A DNA stretch of 64,000 nt from the NCBI GenBank assembly GCA_016858145.1, contig JAEHOE010000059.1:310001-374000 (forward strand), read 5' to 3'. The position numbers and the translations under genes were made by a program. The notes beneath the pieces were generated by a model. It was not told the DNA's origin, ran no database searches, and saw nothing but the letters and a program-made list of their open reading frames with translations. This DNA is from Edaphochlamys debaryana (lineage: Eukaryota > Chlorophyta > Chlorophyceae > Chlamydomonadales). Within the stretch, counting starts at the first letter, position 1, and each line of letters begins with the position of its first letter. Below, in pieces: positions 21,881 through 34,144 of the stretch.

Positions 21881-24800
21881 TCATTGCAGCGCCCTCCGCT
21901 CCGCCCTGCGCGCCCCCGACGCCACCAGCTCCTCCATCACGCCCGCCCCCCGCTTCAGCTGCTCGTCCCTCAGCCTGCACACGGCCGCCCGCTTGGCCAG
22001 GAGCTCCTCCTCGGGAAGGGCCATCACCTGGGGTGGGAAGCACCGGGAAGAGTAACCAGAGAACGAGGTAGGGCGTGGGGTGGACGCGTCGGGCGTCTCG
22101 GTGAGCCAGCCGAGGGTCCAGCGGGGAGTCCGGAACATGAGCAGGGGTCTGCTTGTAGCAGGGGTCAAGCGTGGTTGCCCCCACCCCACCCACCCGCGTC
22201 ATGACGTCCATCTCGCTCTCGCCCGGCGCTTGGTAAAACACGTGTTCTTTCCTGGGGAGGGGGAGGGGGATGAACGGGGAGGGTTACAGAGATAACGGAC
22301 GGACCGAGCAAGGACCCCACCCAGGCCCCCAGACTACTCGCTCGACCCTGTGGAGGTTTCGAGACTATAGTCCTAGAGCCATTCCTGCTCTCACTTGAAC
22401 ATGTAGTACGCTTTGAGCAGTTGGTCGTCCGCGATGAGGGGCACGCACGTGGTCAGCGAGGCCAGTACGGTGGACGAGCAGCGCGTGGTGTAGTACTGGG
22501 GGCGGGATGTCGGGGGAGGGGGGAGTGCTAAAGCGTGTGTGTATGGGTGGCATAATCCCCGCCCTCCGCCGCATTACCTGGGGTGTGTTGTGGAAGGGTA
22601 CCAGCGCATAACTCTTGTCAATCAGTTCCCAATACTCCTGGGGGAAGGAGGAATTACCGGTAAGGGAAGTCCGCGCCCTCCCCAGTCCCAGGCGCCCAAC
22701 AGGCCGCCCCTGGGCCCAGCCCGGGCCCACCCCGGGCCCAACCCCGGGCCCACCGGGAAGGGGATGCCGCTGTAGTAGTCGACCCGGGCCTCCAGCGACT
22801 TGGGAATGCCCAGCTCCTTCTTGACGCCCTGTATGGGGACAGGAGGGGCCAATAATCTTGGAATCTATGTCTCTCGCAAGCACGGGTGCCAGGCCCCTGG
22901 CAGCTTCAGAGACTGCTCCGCCGTGGGGCGGCAGGGTGAACCGCGTCGCATGTATGCTAACCGTGGTGCCAATGCTTCACCTGCCCTGCTGCCTTGCAAA
23001 GCACGTCCCTGGCATCCAGGGGCGTCACCGCTCGTGGCCTGCGGCTGCCCCAGCTCTTCCGATCCCGGGCCCCTAGCTCTGACCACCCGCCATGCCGCTC
23101 ACCCTGCCGAGGATCTTGACACGGACGCAGCTGGCCTCCTTCTTGCGCATCTGCCTCCAGAGGGAGTCGTAATCGCGAATGAACTTCCCTGTGCCTTTCG
23201 TCGTCCGGCTGGACGCATAGCGCATGGAGCCCTGTCATGTGAGTGGCGAAAGACACACGGTGAGAATGCATTGCCAGGTAGCTGTGCATGCACCGCCGTT
23301 ATCCCCATTGTGGCTCGCAAGAGCCATTCGGGCATTGCCCGCTGCGTGGCCCGGGCTGTACATCTGCCGTACAGCACCGGCGGTTGCCGTACGCACCTGC
23401 ACCACGAAGCCCGCCATGCAGTCCTTGCTCTTGCAGGGCTGCGGCGAGGTGTACGGCGCCACCGTCAGGGCCCAATCGATGGGCCGAGTGCCCTTTAGCG
23501 TCTGACTAGAAACGTGGAAAGCAAGCACAAGGGTCGGGCCAGGGCCACGTCAGGACTCAGGAGAGAGGGTGTATTGCATTGGATAGCCAGGGGCAGGTAA
23601 CGTCCTTTGCTGGGCCCTCCTGGGCCTCGTCCGCACTTGCCCAACTTGCTCACTTTGCTGACGTCACCACGTGGGGTACGATTGCGAGCAAATGTACGGG
23701 GATCTCCTCCTTGTGGTTCCGCATGTGCAGGAACCAGGAGTTTGACGAAATGAAGTCGCCTCGGTGAATCTGTGATGGGACGCGTTGTGTGCATCTCAGT
23801 GGCCGTTCCGCGAGGGTGGGGGCTCGGGGTGGGGGTCACTGGACTGCCAAGGCACCCCCTCAGGCATCGGAGCCATCGGTCGGTCTGCGCTTGCTGCCGG
23901 GTCTCCAGTTCTCTCTCTGCCACGGAAACCTGCACACCTGTCTGCGCCCAGGGCCCACCAGCACCCCTCCCGCTCCTGGGCCCCCCACCAGCCCCCCATG
24001 GGCCCCCACCAGCCCCCCATGGGCCCCCACCAGCGCAATGACGCTCTTGGCCTTTAGGTACTTGGCCGCGTACACACAGCTCTGGAGAGGGGACGGGAGG
24101 GGGAAAGAGGAAAGGGCGGCAGTCAGGGCACCGGGCACTCGGCCCCTTCAGACCCCAAATCCCCGTGTGGTATCGATGCTGGCTTGTGCGCCTGAAGCCA
24201 GAGTCGAGCACAACCTCCCCAGGTTCCCCTTCCCTCCCGCATGGCCCCAAGGCCGCATGGCCCCATGGTCCCGGGCAACCCCGCCGCTTGATATCGCAAG
24301 CGTCCACGTTCCCTCCAAGCGCCCCAAAGCCCAGCTGCTGTTCGGGCCGGCTTTCACGGGGGCACACACCACGAGCGTAAACCGACCGCAACCACACAGT
24401 ATCCCACCTTATGTTGGTCCAGCTCGGGGCTCACTGCAAGAGCATGGGTTGAGGGTTGCGGCATGTTGCAGAGTCGTGCTTGTGATTGCCCTTAGGTCTG
24501 GCTTGGGCCTGCCCACATCACGGCGTTCGTTCCTGGCAGCTTCCAGTACGCACCCGCCCATCCCTTGTCTGGCAGGGTCTCCCACTGGCACGGCCATCGT
24601 CCAGCCCTGGCCCTGAAGCCCTGACAAGCTCGTGCCTCCAAGTTCCCTCACCCCCAATCCGTCACCGCTCGCCTACTCGTGCGTGAGCACCCCTTGGGCC
24701 CCGCCCGACCGCCCACCCGTCCACCCACCGCAGACGAGGGTGTCCACGGGACCCCACGTGAGCTCCGGCTTGAACAGCCCGTTCACGTCTATGGCCCTCC

Positions 24801-25554
24801 CCGTGTTGGGGCTGCGCACGAACGCCATGTGCCGCCAGTCCGCCAGCGTTCTGGCGCCCTTCGTGTCCCCCAGCCACTCCTGCAGGCCGAAGGGTGGGTC
24901 CTGCGGGGATGCGGGACGGCGAGTTGCACCACTCCCTCGTGCCCAGCTCAGCTCGGCCCTGACGACCCGGGGGGTACATGGCCCGACCCGGGGGGTACAT
25001 GGGGTATATCTGGGGGGGTACATGGCCCGACCCAAAGCCATAGTCCGAGTGCCCCCTCTTGAAGAGCAAAGGGTGCCCACGCACCTTTTGCTCTGGCGCT
25101 TCAAGTTGCCGCTCCGCCATCCACAGCAGGTCCGGTCGGGGGTCGATGTGTTTTCGCACTGCTGCTATGACGCCCGCGAACACCTGGGGTCAGGCGGAGA
25201 TGGGCGTAGACGCAGTCATTGAGCACGACCGCAGAAAGCAGTTGGCCCCCTTAGCCCCCTGCTTCGGGACGCGTATGGAAGGAAGAAATGGCGGACTCCG
25301 CATCGCATCCATTTCCTTCCTGCCTAGCTGCCATAGTTGGTGTCAAGCAAGCGTCCCGTAGCGTCCATCCCATCCCCCCGGCATCGCCCAAAATTTTGGA
25401 TGCCGCGTACCCAAGTCCTTACGTGCCAGTGGCTGTAGATGTCATTGTAAATGGTGTAGCCACTCCCGGCGTCCACCGCGCAAGGCCCGAGGAAGAACGG
25501 CAAAATCAGCAATGCGGCGCGAACCGCCGACGGACAACCCCACTTTTGAGACAT
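21881..25554 (-). CDS. Secretory glycosyltransferase-like protein, family unassigned
   Basis: Inferred exons 25554-25423, 25183-25085, 24900-24729, 24433-24408, 24081-24031, 23769-23654, 23505-23397, 23231-23103, 22828-22754, 22637-22578, 22495-22395, 22251-22194 and 22027-21881 join in phase to about 424 residues. A signal peptide is clear (MSQKWGCPSAVRAALLILPF, cleavage likely near AVDA). The C-terminal half, KSYALVPFHNTPQ then YYTTRCSSTVLASLTTCVPL and IADDQLLKAYYM, resembles the nucleotide-sugar-binding end of GT-B glycosyltransferases, where a small-residue stretch and an acidic residue face the donor. I cannot name the CAZy family. It neighbours the GT77-like gene and the exostosin, and its signal peptide begins MSQK like that of the exostosin, so a shared secretory-pathway role is an inference. 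Confidence 0.6.
22533..22555 (-). repeat. Shared intron core motif, antisense copy near an acceptor
   Basis: The plus strand reads CTAAAGCGTGTGTGTATGGG, which is antisense to the host gene. It lies about 35-60 nt before the acceptor of exon 22495-22395, inside an intron of only 82 nt. Confidence 0.75.
23979..24031. repeat. 21-bp tandem repeat at a splice donor
   Basis: About two and a half copies of a 21-bp unit abut the end of exon 24081-24031. On the gene strand each copy ends CTG followed by GTGGGGGCC, so the exon-end/donor junction is repeated. This gives several equivalent GT donors in a row. Confidence 0.7.
24964..25035. repeat. Intronic minisatellite, GGGGGGTACATGG units
   Basis: Three imperfect copies of GACCCGGGGGGTACATGGCC within the intron between exons 25183-25085 and 24900-24729. 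No function seen. Confidence 0.8.
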
Positions 25555-27266
25555 GTTATCCTAGTTAAAATTGTTGTGCAGTTTATGCGGTATGCCCGCG
25601 ACCGGCTAACGCGCGGTTGTGTTTGATGTGACGGCTGAGGTACGCTTAGCGCGAGCTCGTCGCTGGAGAAGTGGGCAAGCTACCTATGTGCGTCGGCAGC
25701 GACTTGCTCAGCAGCGTACACATCGCCCACCTGACCTTGCGACTTTCATCGCGAGTGCAGGGCAAGTCAGTAGCGTTTTAGAGTTTTGGGCGTTTGTGCC
25801 CCAGCGTTCCGAGTCCCGCCTCGAAGCAATGAGTCGCACCTCAGGCCCAGCCCGAGCACTCATGTGGTAAGGCTTGCAAGTTTGGTACGTGTTATTCTGC
25901 GAGAGAACGCGATTTGCGTCGCGGGGTTAGTTTGCCGACATGTCGTCGGTTGTTGCTCCAAGTCGCGCCCCCCGCCCAAAGTTCGACGCAGCTATCCTTT
26001 TGAGAGACGGGAGGCAAGGGGGGGGGGCTGAGCACAAAGCAGAACACACACACAGCGGAAGGCAGCGACAGCCAGGGACAGCCACCTCCTGCCACCTCGT
26101 TCCGTCGTAGGCGGGCCCACGCCCCCCGGCTCCCTAGCACCTGCCTGGTCCCCACCCCCAATTAATCTATGGGCTTGTCATGCGCGTCAAGGCCAGGGTC
26201 AGGCCCTGAGGGGCTTGGATGCGCAGGTCGGCCAACATGCCGTCGTGCTCAGAAGCGTGGTGCTCAGAATCGTGGTCCTCAGATTTGCTTGCGGGTGGTC
26301 AAGTGTGAAGGGCGCGCGCGAAATCGGCGGCCAGACTCCCCTACCCGACCTCCGTCCGACCGAGCCGAAACCCACCCTCTGGAGCGGGGTATCGGGGAGT
26401 CGGCGTGGCCCCCCCGCACAGCCCACAGCTTTGTGAGCCATCGTCTCCACGGTCTATGTGGGATAAACGCAGTCTCAGTCACTTGCAAATGAAGCGTACT
26501 AGATTAATGGCACGAGGAATGCGCTCACCTTGACCGCGATACTCTGCCACATGTGCAGCAGCTGAGTATTAAGCAGCTGCGATGTAAGTATGGATTCAGC
26601 TGAGAGCGCAGGGGAAGCTTCGCTGCCCCCCAAATAAACACGTTCGCGCTGTTCAGCGCAAGGCGCGACAAGAGGGCGACAAGCGGGCGAGTCTGGTTCG
26701 GTACATGTGGTGCTGCTAAAGGTTTGCATCGAACTCGGCTCGATGTCGCGCGACCTGCCGGCCCGTTCCAGGGTTCCACCCCCACCTTGTCCACCCGACT
26801 CCACCCTCCCTCAATCCGGCTACCTGCACGTTGCATGGACGCTCCCTCATTCTTCACCCTTCCAGGGATGGACGGATGACCCTATCCTTTGCTGCGGACG
26901 CTTCTACCCGGTGAGGCCTCCTGGTCTTGGCGATGGAAGGGCCTGCGTCTCCAGACCCCGCCCACTGGAGGCCAAGGGGGCCCTACCACTTATCGAGCCT
27001 ATGCCTCCGGGCTGTGCAACTGCTGGGAGTGCTGAGAGCAAAGCCACCAGGGGCTCAGCTGGACAACCCGTGCACGCATGGACTGCGTGGCCTTGCGCGC
27101 GTTTTAGTGTTCGCTGTGCTTTGCCTCCGCTTGTTTGGCCCCTCTTGGCACCGCTTGATTGGCTGGAGCCCCCCAACCTTGGTTCATCGCCTACCCACAG
27201 GAGCACCTGGCTACCTCACTCGTGCCCAGCTGGGCTCGATGCATGCTAACTTCTGGATAGCCATCC
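25555..27266. other. Intergenic stretch between divergent genes
   Basis: Separates the minus-strand glycosyltransferase start at 25554 from plus-strand coding at 27267, so it should hold two promoters. Lower GC from 25555 to 26000. No TATA box, open exon or repeat family that I can support. Confidence 0.4.
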
Positions 27267-27899
27267 ATGGCTGAGCAGCGGATGGAGGTGTACGGCAGAC
27301 ACTTCCCGTGTGTTGAGGTATGGAGCTTGGGGGGCAAGGCGTGGGCGAGGGGAGGGGAGGGGAGATGCCGGAGGCCGAGGCCGGCCCCCAGGGGCGGGTG
27401 TAAGAGTGGGTGGGGCGCAGGGCGCACGCACGGAGGGTGCGCCGCAGCGGTCAGCCGCCCCGCTCTCCGCTGCCCTGCCCGCCCTGCCCTTCCAGTGCGC
27501 TGCCACGCAAGGGAGGCCAAGCAGCGGCTGCGGGTGCGCAAGTCAGGTGTACTGCAGCGGTAGGATGATGATGAGTAAGTCGGGCCCGGCGGCTGAGGGG
27601 GATGAAGTCTTACCGGGGCGTAGTCAAAGCCCCGGTAAGGCGGGTGACGCTGGAGGAGCATCTCGAGGCAAGGGAGGACCTGCCGGGGGAGCTGTCATGG
27701 AGCGTACCAATACAACAGGTGAGGGGATCAGCCCACCGCACGCCTGTCACAGTGGCCGCCCCCGGCCCTGCAGGGCCGGGACGGCGCCGCCGGTGCTGGG
27801 GCCGCCGAGGCAGTGAGCCTGGAGGAGCTGGGGGCCGCCGCTGGGGGCGAGGCGGTGGTGTGGCAGGTGTTCCATGCCTGCTTGGAGCCGGTGATCAAG
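27267..27899 (+). CDS. Candidate multi-exon gene, unrecognised (structure uncertain)
   Basis: Possible exons are 27267-27317 (MAEQRMEVYGRHFPCVE, ending before GTATGG), a middle exon from 27496, an exon about 27619-27718 reading KAPVRRVTLEEHLEAREDLP and ending SVPIQQ before GTGAGG, and 27774-27899 reading GRDGAAGAGAAEAVSLEELG, then VVWQVFHACLEPVIK before GTACGG. The last two are clearly protein-like and in phase with each other. The middle join needs a 44-nt intron and is doubtful. The 3' end was not found. The domain is not recognised. It could also be an upstream part of a longer transcript. Confidence 0.35.
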
Positions 27900-28742
27900 G
27901 TACGGAGCGAGCAAGTAGGAGTAGGGAGGGCCGGGTCGAATAGAGATGGAGCGGGAGGGAGCGGGAGGGAGGGAGGGAAGGAGGGAGGGCAGGCCGAGTG
28001 GGGAGTCCTTGTTGAGACACCTTGTCGCCTCTGGGCTCCAGGGCTGGCTCCAGGGCTGGCTCCAGGGCTGGCATGGAAACCGCCACACTCATCGGGCAGC
28101 CCTGGGCGCGTGCACGTTGGGTGCTAGGCATCCGTATGCGCGCGCGTGTGTGTTAAGTGGGCGTGGGAAGGATGCTTTGGCTGCGCGCGGGAACTAAGGA
28201 GCCCCGCCGGGCGTGTGTTGCTTGACGTTAGCATCTGCCCGGCACGTTACTGCCCGCGACATACCTTGCATGCGCTCAAAACCGTAACACCTCAAAACTG
28301 CGGAGTGCAGAAGTCGCAAGGCGCGCATACAGGCACACATACTCGCGAGCGACACGCACACACCGCGACCGCGACCTCAATCACGCGTGACACACACGGC
28401 GGTTAGTAACTTCAGCTACATCCACCAAAGCTGGCTGGAGCTCATCTGATTGCCACATAGTTAGCACCTCACTGCGACCTCGCGCGTGACGCTGCATTGT
28501 GCCGATGATGGAACCGACCAAGCTGCAGAGGATTGCCTGAAACCCTCGCCCAAAGCATCTTAAAAGTATAGGAGGAACGCTTGTATCCAAATGACATCAC
28601 GTGGAGCCCCTGCGTCGGTGGCGGCGAGGGCCAATGCCATCCGTCGGCGGGCGATGGATGGCACGCGGCGTCGCGTTGCCTTGGTGAGATTGGCGGTCAC
28701 AACAGCTACACTGTGCGGTCGCACAAACCAATCGCGGATTTC
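27900..28742. other. Stretch before the exostosin gene
   Basis: Holds a 12-bp tandem repeat (GGCTGGCTCCAG, near 28036-28075). It otherwise shows no supported exon and should include the exostosin promoter and 5' UTR. A frame from an ATG at 28591 exists but conflicts with the EGF and signal-peptide frame, so it was not used. Confidence 0.35.
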
Positions 28743-31700
28743 ATGTCGCAGAAAGCGTGGGCGCTGGCCGTGGTTTTGGCCAGCCTGCACGTTTGCAACC
28801 CGCCCGGGGCGAGCGCGGTGTTGCCCAAGCCCTGCGCCCCAGGGTGTGTGCTGCACGGCGGGACGTGCAATCAAGAACTTGGACGGTGAGCACAGACTGC
28901 AGTCTATAGCTCGTGTTTCCTGGCCCTGAGGGGAAACGGACGACCACGGAAACGTCCCCCTGTGCCTTCTGCTGTGCCCAGGTGCGACTGCCCCCGCCAC
29001 TTGGACGATTTGGACGGGGCGTGTCGCCCCATCGCTGACGCTAGGCAGCTCAAGGCAAAGTGCGCCGACCTTGGGTGGAGCACAAAGCAGTGTGCGAACC
29101 CGCGGCCCCATGGAAAGGACGCGCGCTGCCTCAGCGCCTGCCACGGCAACGGGACCTGCGTGGGCGGCTTCTGCCAGTGCGCTCCAGGTACAAAGGACTG
29201 TACGAAGCCCCTCTCAAAGATCCTTTGAATGGGGCATGCGCAGAGGAAGGCGGAACCCATCTGCTGATCGTTTCCTGCACTTCGGGCCTCGCTCATGACC
29301 TCCATCCCAGGGTACTATGGTGCCGACTGCGCTCTGCGCACGGGCCCCGACGGCCGGCCCGCGATCCTCCCAGAGCGGGGCTACGCGCCCCGGTACCGGG
29401 GCCCGCGCATCTACGTCTACGAGCTGCCGCCGCGGCTGTCCGTGTGGTAGGTGTGGAGCACCGCGCGGGGAGAGCGAGACACCCCCACACGCCATGCGGC
29501 CCGGAATCCGCCTGCGAGCTCTTCCTGGGCAGTGCGTGCTGCGGCCCAGGGCCTTCACCGCGCACCGTGTCCCTCACGCCTCGGTCGAAAGATTGACATC
29601 CCCCCCATGCATGCATGCATGCATGCACGTGCGCCCCCCAGGCGGGCAGATGTGCTCATGACGGAGCGACACACGCTGGACCTCTTCCGGGAGCGGCTCA
29701 TACCCACGGGGGCGCGGGTCGCAGACGGCGACGAGGGTAGGCGCGGGCGGGAGGGGGTCCGTTTGGGCCCTCATGGGCTGCTGGTTCCGTGCTTGGTTGG
29801 GCCCCTGTCAGTGATGAGGCTTGTCGCCAAGTTGCTTGTCCTCGTCGTAACCACTGCCGGGCGGATTCAGCCTGGAATGAGCCCCTGGAATGAGCCCCGA
29901 CCAGGCCCTTACGGTAACTGTGTCCATCATTGACTACAGTGTTGTGTTGGTTGGTGCCCCTGACCATTGCCACCCGCCGCCAACTGCCGCAGCTGACTGG
30001 TTCTTCATTCCCGTGACGCTGCGCAACCGCCACGGGCAGCAGCTGCTGGTGGACACGATCGACTATGTACGACAGGCGCACCCCTGGTGGAACGCCACGG
30101 GGGGGCACCGGCACTTTGTAATTGCAACAGGCGAGCGGGAATGCGGTGGGCGTGGTTGTCGAGACGTTGCTTCGAGGGCTCCAAGCCTAATTTGCTTGGG
30201 TTTCCCAACCCGGACGCGGTGCGTGCTAGCCGGGTTGCTGTCTTAGGCCGACTAAGCAGACCTGTCTAGCACCGGTCATCACCAGGTGGTCGAACCTTAT
30301 GCCCCATGGCCCCCATCCCGCGTAGGCGACTATGGGAGAGCAGAGTCGGAGGTGGGAAGTGCCCGGCGGGCGGGCGGGTTTGGCTATTGAGTGTGCGGGC
30401 CCGGGCGCATGCACGTACAGCGACTGGGTCAGGGCGTTGGACTATGTGTCATCATAGGGCTCATGCGGCAATGCATTAACCGGAGAGGTGCACCTCTCTC
30501 CCTCAAGGTGGACCCCCTGTCATCAGCTTCTGGCCCACTGACCTCTTCCCCCACTTACCTGCCGCCGCCGCCACCTCAGTACCCCTCCGTGCGGGAGGCG
30601 GGGCGGCTGTCAGCGAATGTGACCTTCGTGACCTACTGGGGCTTGCACTCGGTGAGGCTGGCACTGGGGCTTGCGCTCGGTGGGGCTTGCACTCGGTGAG
30701 GCAGGTTGGATGTGCCCGTGTGGCGGACGACACAGGAGGCACTGAGAGCTGGCCTGGGCTGGGTGGGCCGGGAAGCCCCAGGTCCCTCACATCCCACGTG
30801 CTGCTGCTCGAAATGAATGAAGACATGCTAACCAGGCTCGCTCTGGGCTCGCCCTCCACACACCTATTTAACGCTGCAGGACCGGCCTAACAGCACCTGG
30901 GTGGCCTCCCACCGCAACGCGACGGACATGTGCGTGGGTCGCCTTAGCCGTGCGTTATCGGAGGGAGGGGCCGACACTAGAGCCCTACCCATACTCCTCA
31001 TGCGACGCTCTACGAACTGACCCACCACCCGGGAGTACGATTGAGCCCATCTGCGCGTGTGGCCCACGCCCCCTGCAGCGTCCTGCCAGTGCACCTGAGC
31101 GCTCCCAAGATGGCCGCAACCGGCTCCCTCTCGAGCCGCCTGCACCCCAAGTTCACAACACTTGCGGACCCTGAAGTCCGTGACCGCGACGGGCCCCTCT
31201 TCTTTTTCACCGGGTGGGCCCGGGTGGGCCGCGTGGGGCAGGGGGACAGTGTACGGGAGGGGTGTCGTACACTGTCGTACGGCTTGCCCTGGGCTACTGG
31301 CAGGGGGACAGTGTACGGGAGGGGTGCGGGCTCAGGCGGGCTCCAGTGTTGTGACCGACAGGGTACGGGAGGGGTGCGGGCTCCTGTGTTGCCGTGCCGT
31401 GCCCTTGTCTAGGGCAAACCCCTGCGTCTGTCCTCAACTTACCGGCGCAGGCGCATCTGCGGCGATGGGTCGGTCCCGCGGAAGAACGCCCGCTGGCCGC
31501 ACTGCAAAACCAGCCTCAACCGCGGATACTCGGGCGGCATCCGGCAACTGGTCCACTACTTCCACGGCAGCCGGAAAGGGTTCCAGATCACACCAAGGCA
31601 AGCAGGGTCCAGGGGCAAGCAAGCGAGGGCCGGGGAGGCGTGCTTCTCAGTGCGTGGCATGTGGCGCGCAAATACAGCGGCGTGGGCCACGCGCGTAACC

Positions 31701-33833
31701 TGCCTCGACTCATCCCTCCGCCCGACTTGCCCCCGCCCACCCGCCCAGGGACCCCGAGTACGCGGAGCACATGACCAACTCCCGCTTCTGCTTCGGGCCC
31801 CCGGGCGGAGGCCACGGTCAGCGCCAGGTGAGAGAGGTGTCCGGAGGTGTCCGGAGGTGTCTGGAGGTGTTGGGGTTGTGACAGCGCACCCCAGGCCTGC
31901 AGCTGGCGCAGCTAACGCAGAGAAGGCTTGCCGTGGGGTCCAGCCTCAAGCCAGTGGCCTCTCTCATCAGCAGCCTATGCAGCCCATGCAGCTTATGCAC
32001 ATTGGGTGGCGGCAGGGTAGCCCTTCCCGTACACCCTTCCCATGACACTTAGCTACCCCCTCCGCCCTCACGACCCCCCAGATCCAGGCCGTGCTGGCCG
32101 GGTGCATGCCGGTGATCATTGCGGACGGCGTGCTGCAGGCCTTCGAGCCGATCTTGGACTGGAGCGAGTTCGGGGTGCGCGTGGCCGAGGCCGACATCCC
32201 CCGGCTGCACAAGATCCTGGCCGCCATAGGGCCCGAGGTGCGTGGCTGAGTGGCGCCCTACCGTAGTGTGCTCTGGGGAGGGCCCAAGGTCTGCTACTGA
32301 GTGGTGGATTACCGTACCGGTAGTGTGCTCCGGGCGGCCACATGAGTGGTATGGGCTTGAAGCTTGCCCAGTGCACGTGCGTCCTGTCCTGACTCCTGAG
32401 GGGTACCGGTACCTACTGGCGCAGGCACGCAAGGGGCGCTTGCCCAGGCCACGTCCTGTCCTGCGGCCTCGAGCCTGCCGCGTGCCGCACCGTGTCCCGG
32501 GCACGCTTCTTACCACGATACCGCCCAACCCCTCCCTCTCTCCTCCTCCTCCCCCTCGCCGCCTCTCCCTCCCCCTCCCCGCCAGGAGTACGAGCGCAAG
32601 GCGTCCCGCCTGCGCTGCGCCGCTCAGCACATGGCCTTCAGCCTCTCCGAGGGCGCCTCTATGGGCGAGAGCGGCCGCTTCGACGCGTTCGAGACGCAGC
32701 TCGAGATCCTGCGGGCCAAGGCCGCGCACCCGGACGTGCCGTTCGAGCGTCTGAGGCGGGTGGACGCACAGCTCGACGCCTTCATGGACTGCCGGGGTCC
32801 AGAGAGCGACGAGGAGGCGGCGGAGGAGGAGGAAGGGGGGGAAGGGGGGTTGTCGAGGAATGCAAAGAAGCTGCGCGGGGTGACTGCTGGCTGGGCTTCG
32901 ACCGCAGTGCGGTTGATGAGGGAGGCAGGGGTACTGCAGGGATCTGCTGTATCGTGCGGCGGGGTCCGCTGTGCAGCATTTCTCCGTTTGACGCGGGGGA
33001 CCCGGGCGTGGTCGCGTGCCCTCGGGAGAAGGCGAGCGTGGCGCGGGTGGTTGGGGGGCAGATGTGCGCGAGCTCGCCCCTGGACGCCGCTGCGTGCTCC
33101 CGGCCTTGGCGGTAGTGGGGCAGGGGAGAACATGCACGGGGAAGCGCGAAAGGTGAGGGTGGGGCGCGGGCAAGCGCGGCGAAACCGGTTGACGTCCGTG
33201 AGGCAGCGCTTGCCGAATAGGGCGAGTGGGACTTGTGGGACCTGGTGTCAAGCCTTGGGCCGTAGCGTCGTGGCGGGCTCGAGTTGTCGTGTACCAGGCA
33301 CTGCGGCGACCTTCAAGATGGACCTTGACCACCTCGAAGGGAGCACCTGGCCTTGGTCCTTACGCCCTACCCCCGGCCCCCGCGCCACGATGCAAGCCGA
33401 TAGTGGGGTTGATGAGCGCCAGGCAGGAGATGGGTGGGCCGCGTCAGTCAGCGAAAAACGAGGGGATGTTGTGTTACCTGGCCGGCTGGCCCAAGTGACT
33501 CACGGTGGGGGGTCGACAGTGGGGGGTCGTACGGGGCTGGGAGACCGCTGGAGGAAAGCGCAGGCTGTGTGGCGCCCCTGCCCAAGGGTTGTGTGCGGTC
33601 GGGTAGAGTCTGTGGGGGCCTGGGGACGGGGGGTCAGACCTGTCCTGCCCCTCACCACCTCTGCAGCTGTGGGTAAGCTGTTGTTGCAGGGCGTGCTGTC
33701 GCGTAGGAAATGGCCGTGCTTCTACGCTCGTGCGTGTCAAGCAAGGCCATGGCTGTGCAGCGAATCCCCGGCGACAGCGGCCTTGACACCCCGGCCGACA
33801 GCCCAAGCGACAGCAGATACTGCTCCGCGTTAA
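28743..33833 (+). CDS. Exostosin-family (GT47-like) glycosyltransferase with EGF-like domain
   Basis: Inferred exons 28743-28885, 28982-29187, 29311-29446, 29642-29736, 29993-30130, 30326-30351, 30580-30651, 30880-30929, 31079-31213, 31451-31597, 31749-31827, 32082-32237 and 32586-33833 keep phase throughout. The start was chosen because MSQKAWALAVVLASLHV gives a signal peptide. Cys-rich modules follow, including a canonical EGF (CHGNGTCVGGFCQCAPGYYG, then ADC). The exostosin domain starts at RIYVYELPPRLSVWR and includes TWVASHRNATDIVLPVHLS, LFFFTGRICGDGSVPRK, NSRFCFGPPGGG and QAVLAGCMPVIIADGV, which is the usual order for GT47. It should act in the secretory pathway on glycans or glycoproteins. 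Exons 30130 and 31597 end at GC donors. After the acidic run ESDEEAAEEEE near 32810 the frame stays open for about 340 codons of low-information sequence, so the true C-terminus may lie earlier or be spliced. Confidence 0.8.
30653..30700 (+). repeat. Tandem echoes of an exon end with donor, exostosin gene
   Basis: Exon 30580-30651 ends GGGGCTTGCACTCG before GTGAGG. Two more copies follow at once: GGGGCTTGCGCTCG before GTGGGG, and GGGGCTTGCACTCG before GTGAGG. The result is three near-equal splice donors within 55 nt. Confidence 0.85.
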
Positions 33834-34144
33834 CCCGTTAGTCTGTGTCCTGCTGACCGTGATGGTGCTGCCCCGCGCGCCTTGTCGCTGGTGGACCCGC
33901 GGGGTGCGAGATGCCATAGGACGCGTGGGTTTGGGGTCACACGCGCGAGCGCCCCGGCTGCAGCGCATAGAGCACATCGTGTAGTGCACGCATTAGCCAG
34001 GGGAAACGCGCGGGGAGGCCTCTACTGCGAGGCGCCATGAATTGCCGTACAGAAAATTGCTAGTTTGGGCCGGCGCGAGAACTGACTCGCTCTCTTCTGC
34101 CCTTTCGGGACCCTCGTTGCACCTGCCACGAGGCTCAACTCAAA

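Noticed and set aside
23979..25035. Tandem repeats as a CRISPR array
   Set aside because: Units are contiguous with no unique spacers, lie in introns, and the genome is eukaryotic.
28591..28929. ORF starting MTSRGAPASV as the exostosin start
   Set aside because: It is in another frame from the EGF domain and lacks a signal peptide; the ATG at 28743 gives both.
32049..33332. 427-codon minus-strand ORF opposite the exostosin
   Set aside because: Crosses three recognised exons and introns of the exostosin; shadow ORF.
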